A DNA stretch of 20,503 bases. Origin: a virus. The position numbers and the translations under genes were made by a program. Each line of letters opens with the position of its first letter. Within the stretch, counting starts at the first letter, position 1. Positions 1-8,560 of the stretch are shown here, piece after piece. Location of the stretch: the IMG/VR virus record IMGVR_UViG_3300032053_006388, positions 1 through 20,503 of that record, one strand, 5' to 3'. The notes under the pieces are model-generated. The model was not told where the DNA came from, made no database searches, and was given only the letters and a program-made list of their open reading frames with translations.

Positions 1-3000
1 TTCTGGTATGTATTTATCAACTACAGCTTCTGCAGATTTATATAAAATAAAGTTCTCATTTACAGGGCCCTTATTTATGATTGTAGAAAAAGTACTTTTC
101 AATAACTTTTGTTGCATACCATATTCTCTAACTAAAGGGTTAGCAACAAAGTATATAGCCTCTTCTCTAGGTACACCCGCATTCATTAAATAATTAAGTA
201 CAGGTGTAGTTTCTGTATCTGCTTGAATATCAGCAACCCACGCATCTTTTTCAGCATCAAGTTGACCATTCATTTTATGTGATCTAGTATCAGCAATACG
301 TATATTTTCTTGATCATATCTATGAGATAAAGAAATTACTCTTTCCCCATTACTATTTAACATAGTATTATGTCTAAGTAATAAACGTGTTTGATATTCA
401 TCTACACCTTCTATACTTTTTTGTTGAGCATCATCAAACTTAGAAGCTTGATATGTTGCAGGCATTTTGGCACCAATAGAATTCCAAATAGGGTGTTGTT
501 TATTATCTTGAGCATCAATACCTAATGCAGCCTTAGCCATCATATTTTTTTCATGCTTATCTAAATTATAACCAATCTCTAATGTTGTTGTAGGAGATAT
601 AGTTCTTTTAGTTTCGTCATTAGGATTTATTCTTTCTGATTCACCATGTGCTACATTATATCTATTATATTCTGTAACATATTTTTGTATTTTATCAGCT
701 ATAGGTTTTAATAAGTAAGTATCATTAGGTCTTACTAATGATGCATAATTTTCTGGTATAGCAAGTAAACTAGCTGTTGAAGCAATTAATTTATTTTCTA
801 AAGCAGCTCTTTGTTTACTTAATAAACTCTTTGCACTAATTGTAGTTTTATCTTTAATCTGTTCCCCTTTCAAAGAAGCCAATTCCTCTGACAATTGAGA
901 ATTAGTTTTACTTGATTTAATATAAGTTCCTCTACTACTAATATGAGGCATCATGAAATAAAGTTTATCAACGTCAAAATCGGATCCGGCCTTTGCTACA
1001 ATTTCAGTAGGTACTACAATTTTATTACCTGCAGCTGGATCTAAAAAATGGTATATCTCAGCAAATTCTAATGAGTTCAAATTTTGAATTGGAATACGTG
1101 CTCCAGACAGAGTTACTAATTGTCTATTGTCTCCTGTATTTAACCAGTTATCATCTTTAATTGCTTCATTTAATCTATCTATAGTACCTATTCTTTCACC
1201 ATTAAAAGAAACTTCAAGTATATTAATAAAGTCTCCCTGTAGAGCAATTGCAACTTTCATTGCATCTGTATTACCATTTGCACCTGGTTTGTAAAATGGT
1301 AGATTATTTGACCCCATCCATTTTTTTACATCATCTTCTGTAGCTTTTTTAAGATTAGGACTATTACTCCATAAACCATTATACATAGTTGACGGTACTT
1401 GTACAAGTGATTCCCCTTTAACTTTTTGTTTAATTAATCTTTTATTGATTACAGATAATAACATTTTTTCAATAGTATCTGCCTCTAAATGTAAAGACAA
1501 ATCTGTTTTAAGAGACCCGTCAGGATTAACACCAATCATTTTAATTAAATGCTCAGGCATATCTCTTTTAGATAATTCTTTTTGTACTAAAGATAATAAC
1601 TTAGTAAATTCACCTTGATATCTGCCATCTTTATATTCCCATTGAATCTCATGTAGTAATTCAATTTTCAAAAACTCAGTATAATTTGCAACATCATCGT
1701 GGTACTCTTTTGCTAACTCAGCATGTTTCTCATAAGATAACTTACCTTGCTCATATAAACCATCAAGTATTAATCCTCTTAACTGTGTTGGAAATGGAAT
1801 CTTACCTTTAAACTTATTATTTACTTCAGTAACATTCTTTAAATATTCTAAAGCTATTATGTTGTCTGTAAAAGTTAATTTATCTTTTAATTTAGTTTGA
1901 GTAGAATCTGTAAACACTTCATCAGCAATACCATTAGATGTAATGCCACCTACTTTTGATCCAGATTCATATGTTACATATTGAATGTTATTTCTTAACA
2001 TTTCTTTATGTAAATGATCTAACTCACTATTCTTAATTTCTGATGGGATAAGAGGAGCTAATGCAAATTTATGCATAGATGTTACAGGAGCTAAAGTATC
2101 ATTTAATAATTCACCATAATTCTGTAATTTATAAACCGGGAAAAATTCTTCTATTTCAGATGTTGTAACAACTCTATCATTTATAATGTCTTGAAATAAA
2201 GCTTCTTGTTTATCAGACCAATTATTTTCTAATTTTTTAAGAGTTCTGTAACCATCAATAGTAATATAACCTGCTCCATCAGCCTCATTCATTTCTTTAT
2301 AAGACTTTAAATCTTTTTTAATATTTTCATCTATTATTTCTTTTATTTCTTTTTTAGTTTTACCTGAGTTTTTTAAACTTAATTCATAATCGTCTCTTAA
2401 TCCTTTTTCAATATCTTTTAAATATACAGAAGGTCTATCTATATCTTTAATAATAGCTGTATTAAAAGTACCGTCATAAGAAAATCTATCATATTCTGCA
2501 CCAAGAGTTTTAGCAAGTTTAGCAGCATACGTTTTTTGATTCCACGTATTATTAATAAAGTTTTGAGCCCACTCATCAGTTAAAAATTTTCTACCTCCTG
2601 ATTGAGAACCTGTATTTCTTTTATGTAATTCTTCTTTAACATGATTAAACTGAGACATGTCACCAATAAATAAATTTACCGTCTCAAAATTATGAATCCA
2701 AGAATTATAAGTAAATGCTTTAACTAACATATACTCTTGTTCTTGTTCTGTTAATTTAGAATTTCCAGTTTTTTCAATTAATGATGGATCAATATATTTA
2801 GCATTAGTTAAGTTATTTAAATTATCACTAACCTGCTCATTAAAATATTGTATAATATCTTTTTGAATAGCATCTCTTAGATCTTTATTTTGTTTTACAT
2901 AACCTATTAAACCATTTTTATTTTCAGTTATACCTTTCACTACATCATTACTAAGTAGTAATACTTTAGTGTCTTTACTTAATACTTTATCAAAAGCTGT

Positions 3001-6000
3001 AAATACTTCACCAGCATATATAGGATCTTCTTTTGTACCACCTACTCTTTTATTATAACCAGTATATTTTTTAAATTCTTCTCTATTGTTTTTAAACTTT
3101 TGAATTCTTTCAAATTCAGAAGCTATATAAGGTATCATAATTTTATCTATTGTATACAATTCACCTGTTTGTTCTTTATTAAACATGTCAATATCTACAT
3201 ATAAACTACTATCTTTTCCTTTATCTTTAATAAGGCCTCCTTTAACTCTTACACCAAGAGAAGTCTTTTTACCAGCTGCTCTAATAAATTCTTGCAAACC
3301 ACCTTTTAACATAGTGTGCATTTCTTGTAAAAACTTACTAGATTTGTCTAAGTCAGATGTATTAGTACCTTCACTAAATTCAGCAACTTGTGTTCCTGAT
3401 ACCATAGTTAAGTCTAAATATCTTTCATGTCTTCTATCTTTTTGTCCTTCATTTATTTTACCTGTCTCATAATTAAATACACTTTTTAATATTTGAGAAT
3501 AATTAGTAAAGCTTGATACTTTTGGATTTAAGTATTTCATATACTTAAACTCACTTTTAATCCAACAATCTGTAAGATTTTCAATGCTATTTAAAGCATC
3601 AATTTTTCTTGATATTGAGAAATCTTGTACAAAAGGAAACACCATATCCCCAGCTGCATTAAATATACCTTTACCTTTTGTTTCTAAACCAAATTGTGCT
3701 TGTAATCCAGCTAACCTATCTAATATATTCTTTTGATATACTTGATCACCACCTAAACTTTTAATAACACCTTTTGGTATTTTACTTTTAAGTAAAGCTA
3801 AAGGATCCATTACAAAACTTTTTAATGTTTTTTGTGCATCAACACTAGCATTAAAAGGATTACTTTGTATTTCAGCTAAGTCTTTTACTATTTGATAGAT
3901 ATAAGGAAGACCATAATACTCAGAATTATCTTTTAATTCTTTTTTAATAACATTTAAATCATCTAAACCTATACCAATAGCTCTAGCAAAATCATAAGAT
4001 TTATTTACATTTAAGAAACCTGGATTATTTTTATCTTCAAAAGTCTTAACTAAACTAGTAAGTTTAGTCAGCATAGTTATGTTATCTACTTTAGTAATAA
4101 AAGGGTTATCTTCCGGTTGAACTACTTTAAATTCATTCTGAAAGCTTCTAATTATATTACTAGGTTCAATAGAAGCATCTATTACTTCCATAGTAAACCC
4201 TGTTATAGTAGGTTCCATATAACCTGTTTGTTCATCTAGCAACATTTCTTTAATAGGAAATGCTGTTAATTGACTATAAGCTATATCAGATAAACTTAAG
4301 TCTTGCCAAAAAGCTGCACTTACATCAAACTCTGATGTGTGCATTATTTTAGTAGGATCTGGTAATTTCTTTTCAACTAGTTGTTTTAATTCAGGTGCAT
4401 AAGTTAATGAAGCTTCTACTAATTTTTTAAAAGCAACCTCTCTATTTTTAACGCCACCTACTTCTCTAAGTAGTATACCCCAAACTTTATTGAAGTCAAC
4501 AAGTTCTTTGAAACCTAATTTGTTATTTACAGTTTTACCTTTTATAATTTTAAATAAACTTTTTACAATATACAAAGTTTCTTTACCTGCAAATTGCTCA
4601 GCAGATTTTTTACCTACTGACTTATCTACTATACCTGCACTATCATTACCATCAGATATATCTGTTTCATCTACAGGATCACCATTTTCATCAAATACTT
4701 CATCTCCGTAATCTATATCAATAAATTTTTGACGTATTAAATCAAATCTACTATTATTAGCATGGTACTTCATAACCCCGGATTTTTCATCTCCCCAGTT
4801 ATTAATTGTATTTTGAAGTATTCTAATATTATCAAGTAAGGTTTCTTGCTCAGAAGTTAATTCTTTATATACAGGTCCATCTTCTTTTATTTCAATTGAA
4901 GTAAAATCCGGCGAACCTCCTTTTATATAATTGTCAAATTGCGCTTTTGCGTCTCTTACATCATTAACAATAATTACATTTACATTTTTATCATTAACTA
5001 AAATATTATTATGCTTATAAAAATCTGATATAATTTCAATTGAACCTTTATATTTTTCTCCTTTAACTCTTTCTCCTTGTTTTATATCTGGAGTTAGATT
5101 ATTAAAGTTTTCAACTTGACTATTTAAGAATATATACTTATCTTCTCCTTCTTTACTACGGATAATAGCAATTGATTCATTCTCTAAATCTTCTATAGTA
5201 GTCAGTTCACTAAATGATTTATCTGTAATAACTCCTAGTTCATCGTTAAGATCATCTAATCTATCTTCTAATACAGCTTTTACATAACCATAAGCTTTAC
5301 TTCTATTAGTAATACCGTCTTCATCTTTTTCATTTGATAATAAAACTAGTGTACCTGATTTAGTAACAGCTTTACCATTACTAACTCTAGCATCATGATT
5401 TGCATCTACATAGTCAGATAATATTGAATCAATAGTATTAGATATAAGATTAGCTTCTTGTTTAGTTAATACATCAACTTCAACATCAGTAACTTTTTCT
5501 ACACCTCTATTAAGTAAATCCCATGTTACATTGTCTATAGAAGGGCTATAATTATTTAATAGGCTTGGATCTTTACTTGCTAAATATAATGCATCAAACA
5601 TTTCAGTTACTGATGCTGGATAATTACCTACTACAACATCTTTTGTATTAGTTTTACCTCCAAATAACTTATATAAGAAATCTAATATTTTTTGAAATAT
5701 AGTTTTTTGAATAGGTGCTTTTGCTTTAAATGTTTTTGGATCTTTTGCATAAGTTCTAAAGTCTTCAGCAATCATTTCTTCAATTTCAAAAAATGACTTA
5801 TTTGCATAAGGTGTATTACCTGACTTATCTTTATATTCTCTTATATCATTATATAACTTAAGCTTTTCTTTTTCAGTAAGATACAGTTGTGAAAATCCAT
5901 GCCATGCTTCATGGTATACATCAACCATACTACCTTTCTGATAAATTGATATGTTAGCTAATATAGTTGGATCTATTAAGGTTGCTCCGGTTACTGTAAA

Positions 6001-8550
6001 TCTTGCAAATACATCTGAGTTAACTAAATTAGCTGCATGATCAAGTGTAATATATTTATTTAAAGGTGAAGTATTCCACCAGTTATTAGCCTTTTCTACA
6101 TCTTCAACAGTTACATCTCCGCTTAATTTTGCTGATCTATCTAAACCTTTAATATTTTGATTGAGTAATGATGCAGCTCTAGATATTTTACTAGTAGGTT
6201 TAATAGGGCTAGTAAGTATAATACGGTCTTCAAGTTCAGGTATAGTTTCTTTTTCTTCAGTTGCTATAACTTCTTGCTCTTCAATCTCATCTTCGAGTCT
6301 TGGAGTTTCTTGTTTTACACCATACTCAGTTTCTGCTAAGTTACCTAAATAAGCACCTTGTGTACCATTTTCATTTACTGCATATACTTGTACTACATCT
6401 GCTATAACTTGTCCTGTTTCAGTTGTTAATTCAGGTCTTAAAACTAATCTAACTAAGTTACCTACTGCAGGCCAAGTTGGATCTTGAAATGTTTTACCTT
6501 CTTTTGATATTAAAGCGGTTTTATTTTGAAAATAAACTTTTGCTTCTCCTTCAATACCTGGTACTGTAACATTAAAATTAGCATAATGAACTTTATAAAA
6601 TCCTTTTTTAATAGCTGTAACATCAGCATCTATTACTTCTCCAGATTCTTTTAATCTATTTACTATAGCATCTTTTAAATTTTTTGTATCAGATGCTGCA
6701 TCTTCTTTTAACTCTGCTTTAACTTTATCAACTTTAGCAAGTAACTGAGAAGGTAAAGCAAATTCCATATATGCATTAAACAAACCTGGATCAGAACTAT
6801 TAATACTAATTTCTGTATTTAAATTTTTAATAAATTCAATGTAATCCTTAAACTCAATACTATCAGATTCTTTGTCATATGTCATATAACGTTCATTCTT
6901 AAGTAGTTCAGAATTAAAATTCATCTTAGCAGGGTATCTTCTTGTATTACCCTTACCACTCATTAATACTTCATATATTCTTTGTGCATCATCAACTAAC
7001 TGTGCTTCAGTTTTATTATCAATAGATTCTTGAGATAGATTAATTGAGTTATCTAAAAAATTTCTTTGAGGTTGTTCTTGTGAGGTATCATTAGAATAGT
7101 TAAACCAAAATTCTTTATTCTCTAATTTACCTCCAGTTTCATGTCTTCTTGTTGTAGCTTGAAGATCATTACTAAAAAACTGTTTATAGAAATCAATTCT
7201 TTCTGAAAAACTAATATTCTTATTTGTTAATACTTGTGCTACTTGCAAAGCTATTTCTTTAGGTACATCAGCTCTATCTATAATACACTCATTACCATCT
7301 AACAATATACTTGCAAAGCCTTTCTTGAATACTCCTCTACTTTGTTGAATAGTTTTTATAGTCTTAAAAGTATTTCTGTTAACACCGGATAATTGTGATA
7401 TTTTATTTAAAGATATTTTATTACCAAATGATTCAGGTAATCCAGAACTTATTCCTAAAAAAGGTAATAGTACAGGTTGTTTATCAGCTAATACCTTTTC
7501 TTTAAATTCATATATTTTTTTAAAGTCCTCTTGTTGTTCTGTCTTAATTAAGTTATAATACTCATTAAAAGACATACCTAGTTCTCTACTATAACTTTTA
7601 GTAGCAATCTCATAAGGATCTTGTATTTGATCTTCTTTACCGTATATATCAGTTACAGTATAACTGTCCCCTTTTTTTCTAGCATCTCTTAAAAATTGAT
7701 AAACTAATTTACCTCCTTCGTCTTTAGAACTTATACCACCTTCTGAATTAAAATATATAGGTGCACCTAAATTATTTGATATTACTAAAGCTACTATATT
7801 ATCTGTAGGTGTAACTCCTGCAGCATTACTATTTTGTTTAGCAATAGATCTAGATTTTATAATTAAGTTTCTAGTGTAAGTATCTAAATCTGTTTGAGCT
7901 ATACTAGATAAAGGTACAGCCTTAAGTTTAAGACTAACTCCTTCATATATTAAATCATTAGCTATTGTTTGTTGTGGATTAAGTACAGCTCTAATAGCAT
8001 TAAGCGTAGTATAAATTATTTTTTTAGATTCTTCAACTTGTTCTACATCCGCAATATTTTTTGACGTAGGATCTACTGCTAAAAATTCTTGAAATGTACT
8101 TGTAAAAGAACTATATGGTTTTAATCTTTCACTAAAAAAACCTGGTGCAGGATCAAATTCTTCAATATTAAAAGCTTCATCTGACTTTGTTTCCGCTAAA
8201 CCTTTGAGAGCTTCTCCACTAACTACATTATTGTATGTACTAATGATTGTTTGTATACCTTTATCCGGATGTAAAAAAGATTGTCCTAATTTATGAATAG
8301 ATCTTAAATCTACAAAATCTTCAATTTCAAAAAAATCTGTATTGGCTATATCAATAATCATTCTTGGTATATGCTGAACAATTTTTGCAGCAATTTCTGG
8401 AGTAGATACCTCAGCTTTACCATTAAAAATATGTTTTATATACTTAGTTACATCAAAGTTACTATTCTTTAATGCCGCATCTTGCATATGGCCATAAATG
8501 TTTTTATATAATTTCTCTACAGTTTCCGTAGAAAGGGCACAATTTATCAT
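1..8550 (-). CDS. Giant virion-packaged DNA-dependent RNA polymerase of crAss-like phage, with N-terminal metallopeptidase motif (3' end beyond window)
   Basis: The frame opens with ATG at 8550 (MINCALSTET) and runs 2850 codons to the left edge without a stop, so the C-terminus is missing. Residues 2485-2528 match the catalytic double-psi beta-barrel of multisubunit-type RNA polymerases: R2485-x-P-x-Q followed 35 residues later by GSDFDVDKLY, with D2524, D2526 and D2528 as the Mg-binding triad. K2161 (MHKFALAPL) and K2199 (SGSKVG) are candidate lysines of the partner barrel. About 240 residues after the loop comes a segment (GVPREEAIYFVANPLVREY) resembling what I recall from crAss-like polymerases. 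Further upstream, H880-E-A-W-H884 with EEMIAED at 924-930 looks like a gluzincin-type metallopeptidase, preceded by an acidic linker near 750-776. Such polymerases are packaged in the virion and transcribe early phage genes. The start lies 10 nt after the previous stop, so the gene is probably co-transcribed. The polymerase call is strong; the protease call is moderate. Confidence 0.93.
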   Translation of the reverse strand, partial: MINCALSTETVEKLYKNIYGHMQDAALKNSNFDVTKYIKHIFNGKAEVSTPEIAAKIVQHIPRMIIDIANTDFFEIEDFVDLRSIHKLGQSFLHPDKGIQTIISTYNNVVSGEALKGLAETKSDEAFNIEEFDPAPGFFSERLKPYSSFTSTFQEFLAVDPTSKNIADVEQVEESKKIIYTTLNAIRAVLNPQQTIANDLIYEGVSLKLKAVPLSSIAQTDLDTYTRNLIIKSRSIAKQNSNAAGVTPTDNIVALVISNNLGAPIYFNSEGGISSKDEGGKLVYQFLRDARKKGDSYTVTDIYGKEDQIQDPYEIATKSYSRELGMSFNEYYNLIKTEQQEDFKKIYEFKEKVLADKQPVLLPFLGISSGLPESFGNKISLNKISQLSGVNRNTFKTIKTIQQSRGVFKKGFASILLDGNECIIDRADVPKEIALQVAQVLTNKNISFSERIDFYKQFFSNDLQATTRRHETGGKLENKEFWFNYSNDTSQEQPQRNFLDNSINLSQESIDNKTEAQLVDDAQRIYEVLMSGKGNTRRYPAKMNFNSELLKNERYMTYDKESDSIEFKDYIEFIKNLNTEISINSSDPGLFNAYMEFALPSQLLAKVDKVKAELKEDAASDTKNLKDAIVNRLKESGEVIDADVTAIKKGFYKVHYANFNVTVPGIEGEAKVYFQNKTALISKEGKTFQDPTWPAVGNLVRLVLRPELTTETGQVIADVVQVYAVNENGTQGAYLGNLAETEYGVKQETPRLEDEIEEQEVIATEEKETIPELEDRIILTSPIKPTSKISRAASLLNQNIKGLDRSAKLSGDVTVEDVEKANNWWNTSPLNKYITLDHAANLVNSDVFARFTVTGATLIDPTILANISIYQKGSMVDVYHEAWHGFSQLYLTEKEKLKLYNDIREYKDKSGNTPYANKSFFEIEEMIAEDFRTYAKDPKTFKAKAPIQKTIFQKILDFLYKLFGGKTNTKDVVVGNYPASVTEMFDALYLASKDPSLLNNYSPSIDNVTWDLLNRGVEKVTDVEVDVLTKQEANLISNTIDSILSDYVDANHDARVSNGKAVTKSGTLVLLSNEKDEDGITNRSKAYGYVKAVLEDRLDDLNDELGVITDKSFSELTTIEDLENESIAIIRSKEGEDKYIFLNSQVENFNNLTPDIKQGERVKGEKYKGSIEIISDFYKHNNILVNDKNVNVIIVNDVRDAKAQFDNYIKGGSPDFTSIEIKEDGPVYKELTSEQETLLDNIRILQNTINNWGDEKSGVMKYHANNSRFDLIRQKFIDIDYGDEVFDENGDPVDETDISDGNDSAGIVDKSVGKKSAEQFAGKETLYIVKSLFKIIKGKTVNNKLGFKELVDFNKVWGILLREVGGVKNREVAFKKLVEASLTYAPELKQLVEKKLPDPTKIMHTSEFDVSAAFWQDLSLSDIAYSQLTAFPIKEMLLDEQTGYMEPTITGFTMEVIDASIEPSNIIRSFQNEFKVVQPEDNPFITKVDNITMLTKLTSLVKTFEDKNNPGFLNVNKSYDFARAIGIGLDDLNVIKKELKDNSEYYGLPYIYQIVKDLAEIQSNPFNASVDAQKTLKSFVMDPLALLKSKIPKGVIKSLGGDQVYQKNILDRLAGLQAQFGLETKGKGIFNAAGDMVFPFVQDFSISRKIDALNSIENLTDCWIKSEFKYMKYLNPKVSSFTNYSQILKSVFNYETGKINEGQKDRRHERYLDLTMVSGTQVAEFSEGTNTSDLDKSSKFLQEMHTMLKGGLQEFIRAAGKKTSLGVRVKGGLIKDKGKDSSLYVDIDMFNKEQTGELYTIDKIMIPYIASEFERIQKFKNNREEFKKYTGYNKRVGGTKEDPIYAGEVFTAFDKVLSKDTKVLLLSNDVVKGITENKNGLIGYVKQNKDLRDAIQKDIIQYFNEQVSDNLNNLTNAKYIDPSLIEKTGNSKLTEQEQEYMLVKAFTYNSWIHNFETVNLFIGDMSQFNHVKEELHKRNTGSQSGGRKFLTDEWAQNFINNTWNQKTYAAKLAKTLGAEYDRFSYDGTFNTAIIKDIDRPSVYLKDIEKGLRDDYELSLKNSGKTKKEIKEIIDENIKKDLKSYKEMNEADGAGYITIDGYRTLKKLENNWSDKQEALFQDIINDRVVTTSEIEEFFPVYKLQNYGELLNDTLAPVTSMHKFALAPLIPSEIKNSELDHLHKEMLRNNIQYVTYESGSKVGGITSNGIADEVFTDSTQTKLKDKLTFTDNIIALEYLKNVTEVNNKFKGKIPFPTQLRGLILDGLYEQGKLSYEKHAELAKEYHDDVANYTEFLKIELLHEIQWEYKDGRYQGEFTKLLSLVQKELSKRDMPEHLIKMIGVNPDGSLKTDLSLHLEADTIEKMLLSVINKRLIKQKVKGESLVQVPSTMYNGLWSNSPNLKKATEDDVKKWMGSNNLPFYKPGANGNTDAMKVAIALQGDFINILEVSFNGERIGTIDRLNEAIKDDNWLNTGDNRQLVTLSGARIPIQNLNSLEFAEIYHFLDPAAGNKIVVPTEIVAKAGSDFDVDKLYFMMPHISSRGTYIKSSKTNSQLSEELASLKGEQIKDKTTISAKSLLSKQRAALENKLIASTASLLAIPENYASLVRPNDTYLLKPIADKIQKYVTEYNRYNVAHGESERINPNDETKRTISPTTTLEIGYNLDKHEKNMMAKAALGIDAQDNKQHPIWNSIGAKMPATYQASKFDDAQQKSIEGVDEYQTRLLLRHNTMLNSNGERVISLSHRYDQENIRIADTRSHKMNGQLDAEKDAWVADIQADTETTPVLNYLMNAGVPREEAIYFVANPLVREYGMQQKLLKSTFSTIINKGPVNENFILYKSAEAVVDKYIPE
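967..981 (-). other. RNA polymerase catalytic loop DFDVD (DxDxD)
   Basis: This encodes residues D2524-F-D2526-V-D2528 of the giant frame, in the context AKAGSDFDVDKLYFM. Cellular beta-prime subunits have NADFDGD here. Crass-like vRNAPs keep the three aspartates but vary the fourth position. The upstream R2485-x-P also matches the cellular arrangement (NRAP about 35 residues before the loop), which makes a chance match unlikely. Confidence 0.92.
1954..2070 (-). other. Candidate second double-psi barrel lysine region of the vRNAP
   Basis: Residues 2161-2199 of the giant frame run from MHKFALAPLIPSE to ESGSKVGG. In two-barrel polymerases the barrel N-terminal to the DxDxD barrel supplies two active-site lysines. 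K2161 and K2199 are the best candidates by position and by the small-residue context around K2199. Eukaryotic RNA-silencing polymerases have an RPSxxKF-type motif in the comparable place. The assignment is by eye and the lysine spacing is longer than in QDE-1, so it is tentative. Confidence 0.45.
5740..5913 (-). other. HExxH metallopeptidase motif region inside the vRNAP chain
   Basis: HEAWH (residues 880-884, positions 5899-5913) follows a short hydrophobic stretch (SMVDVY) and is followed by GFSQLYLTEKEK. About 40 residues later EEMIAEDFRTY offers E925 or E929 as a third zinc ligand, the gluzincin arrangement. A helical stretch (FQKILDFLYKLFGG) comes soon after, as in metallopeptidase domains of phage polyvalent proteins. 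Possible roles are processing the giant proteins or attacking a host target; the sequence does not decide between them. Confidence 0.7.
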
Positions 8551-8560
8551 AACTTTCTTA
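8551..8560 (-). promoter_or_regulatory. 10-nt spacer before the vRNAP start
   Basis: The spacer between the TAA of the nuclease-domain gene and the vRNAP ATG reads TAAGAAAGTT. It is purine-rich but has no true Shine-Dalgarno core, as is common in Bacteroidota and their phages. The closeness suggests coupled translation from the upstream gene. Confidence 0.35.

Noticed and set aside
3185-6352. Plus-strand open frames opposite the giant polymerase frame (for example 3185-3472, 4490-4711, 6161-6352)
   Set aside because: They are antisense to a continuous minus-strand coding frame, are short, and have Ser/Leu-rich composition typical of reversed AT-rich coding DNA. The same reasoning removes the plus-strand frames at 8-193, 11282-11464, 11979-12212, 13608-13811, 15646-15834, 17590-17886 and 18358-18633.
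982-8550. An intein or a separate gene hidden in the long pre-catalytic part of the polymerase frame
   Set aside because: The frame is continuous, with steady codon use and no intein block motifs (no N-terminal Cys/Ser block with C-terminal HN-Cys/Ser/Thr). I saw no clear internal start preceded by a ribosome site.
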